From Marinobacter pelagius (GTDB lineage Bacteria; Pseudomonadota; Gammaproteobacteria; Pseudomonadales; Oleiphilaceae), in contig NZ_QNRO01000027.1 of assembly GCF_003315345.1 (NCBI RefSeq), positions 1-48,459 of the forward strand: DNA of 48,459 bases, read 5' to 3'. The position numbers and the translations under genes were made by a program. The notes under the pieces are model-generated. The model saw only the letters and a program-made list of their open reading frames with translations. It was not told the DNA's origin and made no database searches. Positions 25,794-34,488 of this stretch are shown here, one piece after another (positions within the stretch are counted from its first letter, which is position 1; the number at the start of each line of letters is the position of its first letter).

Positions 25794-26867
25794 ATGTCCA
25801 GAAACATTCTCATGCTCCCGGGTGACGGAATCGGCCCTGAAATCGTTGCCGAGGCTGAAAAGGTCCTGAACAAGGTGAACGATCAGTTCGGCCTGGGGCT
25901 GAGCTTTGAAAGCGCGCTGGTCGGCGGTGCTGCCATTGATGAGGCGGACACGCCGTTGCCCGAGGAAACCCTGGAGAAAGCAAAGGCGGCCGACGCCATC
26001 CTGCTCGGTGCCGTTGGCGGCCCCCAGTGGGACAGCCTGCCCATGGCCAAGCGGCCGGAGAAAGGGCTGCTGGGCCTGCGCTCCAACCTTCAGTTATTCG
26101 CCAACCTGCGCCCTGCAATTCTGTATCCGCAGCTGGCGTCTGCTTCCTCTCTCAAGCCGGAAGTGGTGTCCGGTCTGGATATCATGATCGTGCGCGAGCT
26201 GACCGGCGGTATCTACTTCGGCCAGCCCCGTGGTGTCCGTGAACTCGAGAGTGGAGAGCGCCAGGGGTACAACACTTACGCCTACACCGAATCGGAAATT
26301 CGTCGCATAGGTCGGGTGGCCTTCGAGGCGGCCCAGCAGCGGGGCAAGAAGCTGTGTTCCGTGGACAAGGCCAACGTGCTGGAAGTGACTGTTCTGTGGC
26401 GGGAAATCATGGAAGACCTGAAGCGCGAATACCCGGATGTGGAGCTGTCCCACATGTACGTGGATAACGCCGCCATGCAGCTGGTGCGGGCCCCCAAACA
26501 GTTCGACGTAATTGTGACTGGCAACATGTTTGGTGATATTCTTTCGGACGAAGCGGCTATGCTCACCGGCTCAATCGGCATGTTGCCGTCCGCGTCGCTG
26601 AACTCGCAAAAGCAGGGAATGTACGAGCCCTGCCATGGTTCGGCGCCGGATATTGCCGGTCAGGGTATTGCCAATCCGCTGGCCACCATCCTCAGTGCTG
26701 CCATGATGTTGCGTTACAGCCTGGGTGAGGAAAAAGCCGCAGAAGCCATCGAAGCGGCGGTCAGCAAGGTTCTGGACCAGGGTCTGCGCACGGCTGACAT
26801 TATGTCGGAAGGTGCGCAGAAAGTGTCCACCCGGGAGATGGGTGAGGCGGTGCTCGCAGCAATGTAA
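25794..26867 (+). CDS. leuB: 3-isopropylmalate dehydrogenase LeuB
   Basis: A 357-residue NAD-dependent oxidative decarboxylase producing 2-oxoisocaproate. It has the N-terminal LPGDGIGPEI, the RELTGGIYFG substrate loop and the NAD-binding YEPCHGSAPDIAGQG. The frame is open further upstream into leuD, but the ATG at 25794 has AAGGAAG before it and gives the conserved MSRNILMLPGDG start. Confidence 0.97.
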   Translation: MSRNILMLPGDGIGPEIVAEAEKVLNKVNDQFGLGLSFESALVGGAAIDEADTPLPEETLEKAKAADAILLGAVGGPQWDSLPMAKRPEKGLLGLRSNLQLFANLRPAILYPQLASASSLKPEVVSGLDIMIVRELTGGIYFGQPRGVRELESGERQGYNTYAYTESEIRRIGRVAFEAAQQRGKKLCSVDKANVLEVTVLWREIMEDLKREYPDVELSHMYVDNAAMQLVRAPKQFDVIVTGNMFGDILSDEAAMLTGSIGMLPSASLNSQKQGMYEPCHGSAPDIAGQGIANPLATILSAAMMLRYSLGEEKAAEAIEAAVSKVLDQGLRTADIMSEGAQKVSTREMGEAVLAAM

Positions 26868-26902
26868 GCGGGCGATTCCGGTTCGGACCAACAAAGACCC
26901 GA

Positions 26903-26924
26903 CGGCAACAGGATGCAGTTGCCG
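26903..26924 (+). other. Stem-loop between leuB and asd
   Basis: CGGCAAC (26903-26909) and GTTGCCG (26918-26924) form a 7-bp stem 35 bp after the leuB stop. There is no U-run, so it may be a processing or weak termination signal in the 133-bp gap before asd. Confidence 0.35.
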
Positions 26925-27000
26925 CGGGATCATCCATCCTGTCCCTGCCAGCGATAACGGTAGCGGGTGGGCATAAATCAACGAGGTTCAAAGGTCGCAC

Positions 27001-28116
27001 ATGAAGCGAGTTGGACTTGTAGGTTGGCGTGGCATGGTGGGCTCGGTCCTCATGCAGCGCATGCGTGAAGAAAACGATTTTGCTGACATCGATCCGGTGT
27101 TTTTCTCCACCTCCCAGACCGGGAAACCGGCTCCGGATGTCGGCAAGGAAGGCGTTCCGCCGCTGCAGGACGCGTTCGATATCGATACTCTCAAATCCAT
27201 GGACGTCATCGTGACCTGCCAAGGTGGTGATTACACCGGTGAGGTCTACCAGAAACTGCGTGACGCAGGCTGGGAAGGCTACTGGATCGACGCCGCATCC
27301 ACCCTGCGGATGGTTGATCATTCCGTAATCGTTCTGGATCCGGTTAACCGTAACGTGATCGATGAGGCCCTGGACAAGGGTGTCAAGGATTACATTGGCG
27401 GTAACTGCACCGTCAGCCTGATGATGTTGGCCCTCGGCGGACTGCTCGAGCAGGACCTGATCGAGTGGGTATCTCCCATGACCTATCAGGCGGCTTCCGG
27501 TTCCGGCGCCAAGCACATGCGGGAACTGCTGAACCAGATGGGTGCACTCAACAGCGCTGTTAAATCCGAGCTGGACGATCCGTCCTCCGCGATTCTGGAA
27601 ATCGACCGCAAGGTGACCGATACCATGCGCTCCGGCGATTTTCCCACCGAGAACTTCGGTGTGCCTCTGGCCGGCAGCCTGATTCCGTTTATCGACAAGC
27701 AGCTCGATAACGGTATGAGCAAGGAAGAGTGGAAAGCGGGCGTCGAGACCAACAAGATCCTTGGTCGCAGTGACAACCCGATTCCCATCGACGGCATCTG
27801 TGTCCGCATCGGCGCGATGCGCTCCCACAGCCAGGCGCTGACCATCAAGCTCAAGAAGGACCTGTCCGTGTCCGAGATTGAGGGCATTCTGGCCAAGGCG
27901 AATGACTGGGTGAAGGTTATCCCGAATGACCGGGATGCGACCATGGAAGAACTGACGCCGGCAAAAGTGACCGGTACACTCAGTATCCCCATCGGGCGAA
28001 TCCGCAAGCTGGCTATGGGTCCGGAGTACATCTCCGCGTTTACCGTTGGTGACCAGCTGCTGTGGGGCGCCGCAGAGCCGCTTCGCCGCATGCTCCGGGT
28101 CCTTCAGGAGCGTTAA
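27001..28116 (+). CDS. asd: Aspartate-semialdehyde dehydrogenase Asd
   Basis: A 371-residue enzyme reducing aspartyl phosphate to the semialdehyde, the branch point to lysine, diaminopimelate, threonine and methionine. It has the NADPH-binding VGWRGMVGSVLMQR, the nucleophile in GGNCTVSLMM and the histidine in RIGAMRSHSQA. The GWRGMVGSVL type and length match the gram-negative group. It follows leuB as in Pseudomonas and is closed by a strong terminator. Confidence 0.97.
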   Translation: MKRVGLVGWRGMVGSVLMQRMREENDFADIDPVFFSTSQTGKPAPDVGKEGVPPLQDAFDIDTLKSMDVIVTCQGGDYTGEVYQKLRDAGWEGYWIDAASTLRMVDHSVIVLDPVNRNVIDEALDKGVKDYIGGNCTVSLMMLALGGLLEQDLIEWVSPMTYQAASGSGAKHMRELLNQMGALNSAVKSELDDPSSAILEIDRKVTDTMRSGDFPTENFGVPLAGSLIPFIDKQLDNGMSKEEWKAGVETNKILGRSDNPIPIDGICVRIGAMRSHSQALTIKLKKDLSVSEIEGILAKANDWVKVIPNDRDATMEELTPAKVTGTLSIPIGRIRKLAMGPEYISAFTVGDQLLWGAAEPLRRMLRVLQER

Positions 28117-28152
28117 GAAGTGTTACACAGGGGTAATTAATGCCAACTGTGT

Positions 28153-28170
28153 CCGGTTTCAGAAAACCGG
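28153..28170 (+). other. Small hairpin before the asd terminator
   Basis: CCGGTTT and AAACCGG pair around a 4-nt loop, directly upstream of the terminator stem. It may assist termination or RNA stability. Confidence 0.5.
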
Positions 28171-28173
28171 TTG

Positions 28174-28212
28174 GGGGCGGAGGCTGATTTCGGCCTCCGC
28201 CCCTGTTATTTT
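28174..28212 (+). terminator. Intrinsic terminator after asd
   Basis: GGGGCGGAGGC pairs perfectly with GCCTCCGCCCC (11 bp) around an 8-nt loop, followed by TGTTATTTT. It ends the leuCDB-asd region. Confidence 0.9.
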
Positions 28213-28215
28213 CAG

Positions 28216-28297
28216 GGAACCTAGGGGGTTCCGGCTTGAAGATAAAAAAGTGCTGCAAGGATTGCAGCTGATTGATTGATAAACGAGGCTTTATCAA
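28216..28297 (+). promoter_or_regulatory. Three palindromes upstream of fimV
   Basis: The 315-bp gap between asd and fimV holds, after the terminator, GGAACC-N5-GGTTCC (28216-28232), GCTGCAA-N3-TTGCAGC (28252-28268) and TTGATAAA-N6-TTTATCAA (28276-28297). The last is a 22-bp dyad of operator type in AT-rich DNA. Beyond it (28298-28431) the sequence is AT-rich and likely contains the fimV promoter, with no clear -35/-10 pair. Confidence 0.4.
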
Positions 28298-28431
28298 CAA
28301 TACTTGCGAAATTGAATATTAAAATCGCGACATAATAACGAAAATTATCCAGACGGAAGTCATCCAACCTCATCCGATTCTGTTTTGAAAAAAAAGCAGT
28401 AACGAATAACGGAGACTGGAAAGGAAAAAGC

Positions 28432-31400
28432 ATGAAGGTACGCAAGCTTGCGGTTGCCCTGGCTCTGGCAGGAGGGCTCGGTTCCGGCGTTGCACAGGCC
28501 CTTGGGCTGGGACAAATCGAACTTCAGTCCTATCTGAATGAGCCACTGGATGCGGAGATTGTTCTGCCCCAGAGCCGGGGAGTGAGCCCCGGCGATGTTC
28601 TGGTCAATATTGCTTCGGATGCCGCCTACGAGCGTGTGGGGCTGGATCGCGGCCAGTTTCTCAGTAAGCTCCGGTTTGAGGTTGTGACCGGTACTGACGG
28701 TAATCTGGTGGTCAATGTCTCGTCCCGGGAACCCCTGCGCGAACCGTACCTGAACTTCCTGCTTGAGCTGACCTGGCCGAACGGCCGCCTGATGCGCGAG
28801 TATGCCGTGCTGGTTGATCCGCCCGTGTATGCCGAAGAGTCCGGCGTCCGTGAACAGGTAGCTGCCCCCAGCTCCACTACGCGTACCTTCGAGCCTGCCG
28901 CTCAAACGACCCGTAGCAGCGAATCCATCCGGCGCCAGGCCGAGGCGGAAAGCTCACTTGGTCGGGGCTATTCAGCAGATACCTTCGGCCCCACCGGTCC
29001 CTCCGATACCCTCTGGACAATCGCCCAACGGGTTCGTCCGGATAACAGCGTGTCCATGCAGCAGGTGATGCTTGCGATCCAGGATCTGAACCCGAATGCC
29101 TTCATCGGCGGCAACATCAACCGTCTGAAGCGCGGTGAAGTGTTGCGGGTGCCCACCAAGGACCAGATCCAGAGCCGTACCCGGGCTGAAGCTACCCGCA
29201 TCGTCAGCCAGCAGAATCAGGAATTCCAGTCTCCCCAACGCACAGTGGATGCCACCCAGACTCCCCAGCCGGCCCAGCCGACCGAGCAGGCTGCAGCCGG
29301 TGCCGGGGACGCCGAACTGAAGCTCCTGGTGGCCGAGGAAAGCGACTCCCGGGATAGCACTGAGGGTGGTTCCGCCGGCGGTGACAGTGATCTGCCTGGC
29401 GGTGTGGATGCCGGCGAAGCCATTGCCATGGAAGAGCTGGAGAGTGCTCGCCGTGAAAATGCAGAACTGAACAGTCGCGTTGAAGACCTGCAGGATCAGG
29501 TTGAGACTCTGCAGCGTTTGATTGAGCTCAAGAATAGCCAGCTTGCCGATTTGCAGCAGATGGCCGGAGAGGATGATGCGCAAGCGGTAGCAGGCGAAAC
29601 CGGAGCGCCCGGTGAAGGTGAGACGGCTGCAACTGCATCCGCTGAGGATGGCGCCGAATCTGGATCCGAAGAAGCTGGCACGGGCGAGATGTCCGAAACT
29701 GTAGCTTCGGCAGCCGGGTCCGAGTCAGCCGGGGATGAAGCGGAACAGGCCGGCGCCGCGACCGAAACCGAGGTGGCAACTGAGGAAACTGTCGCGGAAG
29801 AAGGTTCCGGTGATGCGGCCCAGGCATTCGAGACTGCTGCAACGGGTGAAACCACATCGAGCGAAGCCGCAAGCGGTATCGCGGGAACCGGCGCAGAGCC
29901 AGCTGATGCGGCCGCCGCAGGTGATGACGCCGCCGCTGCCGGACAGGAGTCTGAGCAAGACGCAGCTGCAGCTGCCCCTGCCCCTGCCCAGCAGCAGACC
30001 CAGCCTGCCCAGCAGCCCGTGGCTCCGCAGAAAGCCTTCCCCGGCAATATCATTGACATGATCGTCAACAACCCGATGTACCAGATCGCGCTGGGTGGCG
30101 GACTGATTCTCCTGCTGCTGCTCCTGCTTCTGGTGGCACGCCGGAATGCCAACCGGGAGAAGGAATTCTACGATGAGCTCAACGCAGATTCCGAGGGCGA
30201 ATCCGATTCCTTCGAAGTGGACCTTGGGGAAGAAGAAACCAAAGCACCGGAAGCTGGTGACGCTCTGGCAGAGGCGGATCGTTATGTTGCCTATGGTCAG
30301 ACCGATCAGGCGGTACAGAGCCTGGAAAATGCGATTTCGCGGGAGCCGAGCCGTACCGACCTGCGCCTGAAACTGCTGGCACTGTACGCCGACAATCAGG
30401 ATCGCCAAGGCTTCGAGAAGCAGTTCGGTGAAATCGAAGCCTTCGAGGACGAGGATGCGCTGGCCGAGGCCAACGCACTGCGCAGTCGTCTCGAGGAGGC
30501 GGAGTCGGTCCCGAGCATTGATGACCTCGAATCGCAGCTTCGGTCCGATTCCTTTAGCACCGATCAGGAAGAAGTGTCCACGGACGTCGAAGTCTCCGAC
30601 GAGCTTTTGGCGGACCAGTACGATGCGTCAAAGGAAGAGCAGGTTGAAAACGAGTTCGGCGATTTTGACACTGAATTCGCCGAGTTTGACCTGAGTGATG
30701 TCGAGCAGGCCGAGAAAAAGTCCGATGCTGCAGCGGACGAGGATGAGCCTGAGGTCGAGGCCGAGGGCGAGACTGCCGATACCCGTGATGACATGATCGA
30801 GTTCGATTTGTCCGCTCTCGAGACGGAAGAACAAGCCGAGACGGAAGCGCAGGGCGAAGAGACCGATTTTTCCTCCCTTGAAATGGATCTGGAGGAGCCT
30901 GCCGAAGAGTCCAGGGAAGACCAGAGCGATGAGTTCTCCCTGGAGCTGGAGGACGAGTCCGGAAAGCCGGCAGAGGGAGAAAACGAAGAAGTGGAATCCG
31001 AGCTCAGTGGCCTGGACGAGTCCTTCCTGGATGAGCTGGATGCCGAACTCGACAAGGTCGCCGATGAGGACGAGCTTGGCGGTGATGAGATGGAAGAGTC
31101 CTCACTGGATGATCTGGAGCTGGATGTCTCTGACGAGGACCTCGCCCTGATGGAGGAGTTCTCCGATTCCGCCGATACTACCAACCACGGCGAGGATGAA
31201 CCGGCGTCCCTCGACGAGGAGCTGGGGCTGGAAGATACCCTCGGCGAAGGCGACGTGATGGGTGAGGGCGAGGAGCCCAGCCCGGAACAGGAAGTTGCCG
31301 AGACCGAGGAGTTGGAGGATCTGGGTACACTGGAGAACCTGGCGGAACAGGAAGCGCCTGCCGCCGACGAAGCTGCCGAAGAGGAGATCCCTGTGGCAAG

Positions 31401-31635
31401 CGATGAGGCACCCCGACCTGCTCCTGTCGATATCGATGAGTCCGAGCTCGGCGAAGACGACGACTTCGATTTCCTCGCCGGCACCGATGAGGCTGCGACC
31501 AAGCTGGACCTGGCTCGCGCCTACATCGAGATGGGTGACAGTGACGGTGCCCGGGACATCCTGGAGGAAGTCGCACTGGAAGGTGATGATGCCCAGAAGG
31601 CAGAAGCACAGGATCTCCTTAAAAATCTGTCCTGA
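28432..31635 (+). CDS. fimV: FimV/HubP polar landmark protein
   Basis: A 1067-residue inner-membrane protein that organises the cell pole and promotes pilus assembly and twitching. In order: signal peptide; conserved N-terminal domain (LGLGQIELQSYLNEPLDAEI); LysM-like peptidoglycan-binding region at about 190-240 (DTLWTIAQRV to EVLRVP); coiled coil near 335-375; Ala/Glu/Thr-rich periplasmic linker to about 540; transmembrane helix at about 551-571 (a run of leucines); and a very acidic cytoplasmic part with a TPR-like segment near 615-690. The conserved FimV C-terminal motif TKLDLARAYIEMGDSDGARD closes it. Same place (asd-fimV-truA) as in Pseudomonas. Confidence 0.95.
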   Translation: MKVRKLAVALALAGGLGSGVAQALGLGQIELQSYLNEPLDAEIVLPQSRGVSPGDVLVNIASDAAYERVGLDRGQFLSKLRFEVVTGTDGNLVVNVSSREPLREPYLNFLLELTWPNGRLMREYAVLVDPPVYAEESGVREQVAAPSSTTRTFEPAAQTTRSSESIRRQAEAESSLGRGYSADTFGPTGPSDTLWTIAQRVRPDNSVSMQQVMLAIQDLNPNAFIGGNINRLKRGEVLRVPTKDQIQSRTRAEATRIVSQQNQEFQSPQRTVDATQTPQPAQPTEQAAAGAGDAELKLLVAEESDSRDSTEGGSAGGDSDLPGGVDAGEAIAMEELESARRENAELNSRVEDLQDQVETLQRLIELKNSQLADLQQMAGEDDAQAVAGETGAPGEGETAATASAEDGAESGSEEAGTGEMSETVASAAGSESAGDEAEQAGAATETEVATEETVAEEGSGDAAQAFETAATGETTSSEAASGIAGTGAEPADAAAAGDDAAAAGQESEQDAAAAAPAPAQQQTQPAQQPVAPQKAFPGNIIDMIVNNPMYQIALGGGLILLLLLLLLVARRNANREKEFYDELNADSEGESDSFEVDLGEEETKAPEAGDALAEADRYVAYGQTDQAVQSLENAISREPSRTDLRLKLLALYADNQDRQGFEKQFGEIEAFEDEDALAEANALRSRLEEAESVPSIDDLESQLRSDSFSTDQEEVSTDVEVSDELLADQYDASKEEQVENEFGDFDTEFAEFDLSDVEQAEKKSDAAADEDEPEVEAEGETADTRDDMIEFDLSALETEEQAETEAQGEETDFSSLEMDLEEPAEESREDQSDEFSLELEDESGKPAEGENEEVESELSGLDESFLDELDAELDKVADEDELGGDEMEESSLDDLELDVSDEDLALMEEFSDSADTTNHGEDEPASLDEELGLEDTLGEGDVMGEGEEPSPEQEVAETEELEDLGTLENLAEQEAPAADEAAEEEIPVASDEAPRPAPVDIDESELGEDDDFDFLAGTDEAATKLDLARAYIEMGDSDGARDILEEVALEGDDAQKAEAQDLLKNLS

Positions 31636-31646
31636 TCCGTTATAAT
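31619..31646 (+). promoter_or_regulatory. Candidate promoter at the fimV-truA junction
   Basis: TTAAAA (31619-31624) and a perfect TATAAT (31641-31646) are spaced 16 bp and span the fimV stop. Transcription would begin near 31653 and run at once into the hairpin at 31664-31707. Confidence 0.45.
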
Positions 31647-31663
31647 CAAGCCTTCAGGTGACG

Positions 31664-31707
31664 AGCGCCGGCCCCGGTTCACGGGATGAAGCCGGCGCTT
31701 TGTTTTT
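31664..31707 (+). terminator. Intrinsic terminator or attenuator before truA
   Basis: AGCGCCGGC (31664-31672) and GCCGGCGCT (31691-31699) form a perfect 9-bp stem, extended inside by CCCG/CGGG, and are followed by TTGTTTTT. It ends fimV transcripts, yet the genes after it (truA, trpF and others) have no other obvious promoter, so it may be only partial. Confidence 0.75.
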
Positions 31708-31733
31708 ACAGCAGGACCTTTTCGGATTTCCCC

Positions 31734-32642
31734 TTGTTCCTCGAAGCACAGCAACTGACCACAGACAACGCAATTGGTAACGGCCGGGTGGTCCTGGCCT
31801 TTGAATATGATGGCCGGAGTTTTCATGGCTGGCAGATGCAGAAATCCGGAGTGCGGTCGGTTGAAGGGGAGCTCTCCAGAGCGGTCGCCAAGGTGGCGGA
31901 CCACCCGGTAGACCTGGTTTGTGCCGGTCGTACCGATGCAGGTGTTCATGCCAGTTACCAGATCGCCCACTTCGAGACGCCGTCAATCCGGAATTTGCGC
32001 TCGTGGGTGATGGGCATTAACACTGCTCTTCCGGAGGATATCTCCGTCCATTGGGCTGGTCAGGGCGCGGGAGATTTCCACGCACGGTTCTCCGCGGTCT
32101 ATCGCCGTTACCGCTATGTGATCTACAACCACGCGGTTCGCCCGGGAATCCAGCGGGGCCAGGTCAGCTGGACCTTCCGTCCCCTGGATGCGGGCCGGAT
32201 GCACGAGGCTGCCCAGGCGCTGGTTGGCGAGCATGATTTTTCATCTTTCCGGGCCGCCGGTTGCCAGTCCCGCACGCCCATTCGCTTTCTTGAGAGGATT
32301 TCGGTAACCCGCAGGGGGGATTTTGTCGTAATAGATATTCAGGCCAACGCTTTCCTGCACCACATGGTGCGGAACATTGCCGGAGCCCTGATGGCGGTCG
32401 GCAATGGCAAGGAATCCGTGGGCTGGATTGGGGCGATCCTGAATAAGCGGGACCGGACCGTGGCCGGTGTGACGGCTCCGCCGGACGGGCTTTACCTGGT
32501 GGATGTGGGGTATCCTGAAGGGTACGGAATCCCGAAAGCCGAATGTGGCCCGGGTTTTGTCCGGCCCTGGTTCCAGCGGAACGACAATCTCCCGATTGAG
32601 CCGACACATATTCATCCCAAAAAGCCGATGCCGAAGCTATGA
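31734..32642 (+). CDS. truA: tRNA pseudouridine(38-40) synthase TruA
   Basis: This enzyme makes pseudouridine in the anticodon stem-loop of many tRNAs. It has the catalytic-Asp motif CAGRTDAGVHA, FHARFSAVYRRYRYVI, and NAFLHHMVRNIAGALM. The start is uncertain. The longest frame begins with ATG at 31686, but that codon sits inside the terminator hairpin. I prefer TTG at 31734, which leaves about 24 residues before the conserved AFEYDGRSFHGWQ. The end overlaps trpF by 4 bp. It begins the run truA-trpF-trpB-trpA-accD-folC. Confidence 0.93.
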   Translation: MFLEAQQLTTDNAIGNGRVVLAFEYDGRSFHGWQMQKSGVRSVEGELSRAVAKVADHPVDLVCAGRTDAGVHASYQIAHFETPSIRNLRSWVMGINTALPEDISVHWAGQGAGDFHARFSAVYRRYRYVIYNHAVRPGIQRGQVSWTFRPLDAGRMHEAAQALVGEHDFSSFRAAGCQSRTPIRFLERISVTRRGDFVVIDIQANAFLHHMVRNIAGALMAVGNGKESVGWIGAILNKRDRTVAGVTAPPDGLYLVDVGYPEGYGIPKAECGPGFVRPWFQRNDNLPIEPTHIHPKKPMPKL

Positions 32643-33268
32643 GCACAAGAGTCAAGATTTGTGGGCTGACCCGCCCCGAGGATGTGTCGGCAGCTATCAG
32701 TTGTGGCGCGGATGCCCTCGGGTTCGTGTTCTATGAACCCAGTCCGCGCTCGGTCTCTCCCGGGCACGCGGCCGCCCTGATCCGGGACATCCCGCCCTTT
32801 GTGCAAGCGGTCGGATTGTTTGTGAATCCGGAGCCCGAATTTGTCGAGCAGGTCTTGTCTGCGGTGCCGCTGGATCTGCTCCAGTTTCATGGTGATGAAA
32901 CGCCCGAGTTCTGTCGCAGTTTCGGCAGGCGCTGGATCAAGGCCATCCGGGTCCGCGAGGAAGGGCAGATCGAGACCGCTTTTCAGGATTTCCGGGACGC
33001 CGCCGGCTTGCTGGTAGATGCCTGGGATCCGGATAAATACGGGGGCACAGGGCAGTCCTTCAACTGGCAGCTGATCCCTGAAAGCCGCCCCATGCCACTT
33101 GTATTGGCCGGTGGGTTATCATCTGATAACGTATCCCGCGCCGTAACACAGGTGAAACCCTGGGCCGTGGATGTCAGTGGCGGCGTCGAACGCAGCAAAG
33201 GCATCAAGGACATCCAGAAAATTTCCGACTTCATTAAAGAGGTTCACCGTGTCTGTAAAACTGACTGA
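32639..33268 (+). CDS. trpF: Phosphoribosylanthranilate isomerase TrpF
   Basis: A 209-residue TIM-barrel enzyme of tryptophan synthesis. It has the N-terminal catalytic Cys in VKICGLTRPED, the LQFHGDE strand, catalytic Asp in LLVDAWDP and the phosphate-binding LAGGLSSDN and VDVSGGVE. Stand-alone TrpF separate from TrpC, as in Pseudomonas. Overlaps truA (ATGA) and trpB (20 bp), so translation is likely coupled. Confidence 0.96.
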   Translation: MSTRVKICGLTRPEDVSAAISCGADALGFVFYEPSPRSVSPGHAAALIRDIPPFVQAVGLFVNPEPEFVEQVLSAVPLDLLQFHGDETPEFCRSFGRRWIKAIRVREEGQIETAFQDFRDAAGLLVDAWDPDKYGGTGQSFNWQLIPESRPMPLVLAGGLSSDNVSRAVTQVKPWAVDVSGGVERSKGIKDIQKISDFIKEVHRVCKTD

Positions 33269-34469
33269 AGAAATGCTGAGCGCGCTTCCCGATGCACGGG
33301 GTCACTTCGGTGCCTACGGCGGACGGTTTGTTTCTGAAACCCTGATGGATTCGCTGATGATCCTGGAGAAGGAATATCTCCAGATGAAGAACGATCCGGA
33401 GTTCCAGGCCAAGTTCGACAAGGACCTGGCGGACTACGTTGGTCGCCCGAGCCCGCTTTACTTTGCGGAGCGTCTGACACGGGAGACCGGGGGTGCGCAG
33501 ATCTGGCTCAAGCGGGAAGACCTGAACCATACCGGCGCTCACAAGGTGAATAACACCATCGGGCAGGCACTTCTGGCCAGTTTCCTCGGCAAGAAGCGGA
33601 TCATTGCCGAAACCGGTGCAGGCCAGCATGGTGTCGCCACTGCCACGGTATGTGCACGGCTGGGGCTGGAATGCCACGTGTTCATGGGCGCGGAAGATGT
33701 CCAGCGCCAATCCCTGAATGTGTATCGCATGAAGCTCCTGGGCGCCCAGGTTCATGCCGTTCAAAGTGGCACCCGGACCCTGAAAGACGCCATGAACGAC
33801 GCCATGCGTGACTGGGTTTCCCATGTGGACGACACCTTCTACATCATTGGCACCGTGGCTGGCCCCCATCCTTATCCGCTACTGGTACGTGATTTCCAGT
33901 CGGTGATCGGTCGTGAAACCCGCCGGCAGGCACTGGAGAAAACCGGTAAGTTGCCGGATGCGCTTGTTGCCTGTGTGGGTGGTGGATCAAATGCCATCGG
34001 CATGTTCTATCCGTTCCTCGGGGATGAGAATGTGGAGATGTATGGCGTTGAGGCCGGTGGGCTGGGTATCGAGACCGGCCAGCACGCCGCACCCCTCTGT
34101 GCCGGACGCCCGGGTGTATTGCATGGCAATCGCACCTACCTGATGGAAGACGAGAACGGCCAGATTGCCGGCACCCATTCCGTCAGCGCGGGCCTGGACT
34201 ATCCCGGAGTCGGGCCTGAGCATGCATGGCTCAAGGATATCGGCCGCGCCAACTACGTGTCGGTGACCGACAACGAGGCGCTGGACGGCTTCCGTATGCT
34301 GACCCGGGTAGAGGGCATCATGCCGGCACTGGAAACCGCCCACGCGGTGGCCTACGGCGTGAAGAAAGCCGCGGAAATGGACAAGGACCAGATGCTGGTC
34401 ATCAACATTTCCGGCCGGGGTGACAAAGACATTCACACCATCGCCCAGCTTGATGGTATCGAGATCTGA
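33249..34469 (+). CDS. trpB: Tryptophan synthase beta chain TrpB
   Basis: A 406-residue PLP enzyme joining indole and serine. The PLP lysine is in NHTGAHKVNNTIGQ and the phosphate clamp in CVGGGSNAIGMF. The frame is open to 33171, but the GTG at 33249 with GAGG upstream yields MSVKLTEEMLSALPDARGHF, the typical length; it overlaps trpF by 20 bp. No trpI regulator lies beside it, unlike the Pseudomonas trpBA locus, and trpF is directly upstream. Confidence 0.96.
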   Translation: MSVKLTEEMLSALPDARGHFGAYGGRFVSETLMDSLMILEKEYLQMKNDPEFQAKFDKDLADYVGRPSPLYFAERLTRETGGAQIWLKREDLNHTGAHKVNNTIGQALLASFLGKKRIIAETGAGQHGVATATVCARLGLECHVFMGAEDVQRQSLNVYRMKLLGAQVHAVQSGTRTLKDAMNDAMRDWVSHVDDTFYIIGTVAGPHPYPLLVRDFQSVIGRETRRQALEKTGKLPDALVACVGGGSNAIGMFYPFLGDENVEMYGVEAGGLGIETGQHAAPLCAGRPGVLHGNRTYLMEDENGQIAGTHSVSAGLDYPGVGPEHAWLKDIGRANYVSVTDNEALDGFRMLTRVEGIMPALETAHAVAYGVKKAAEMDKDQMLVINISGRGDKDIHTIAQLDGIEI

Positions 34470-34488
34470 TGAAAGGACGGAAACTGGC

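Noticed and set aside
30564..31502. A Ser-rich minus-strand frame of 312 codons.
   Set aside because: Its serine-rich composition is simply the complement of the acidic Asp/Glu codons of FimV.
31653..31740. A tryptophan leader peptide of the classical attenuation type ahead of trpF-trpB-trpA.
   Set aside because: No short frame with tandem Trp codons is present, and the hairpin has no alternative antiterminator that I can see.
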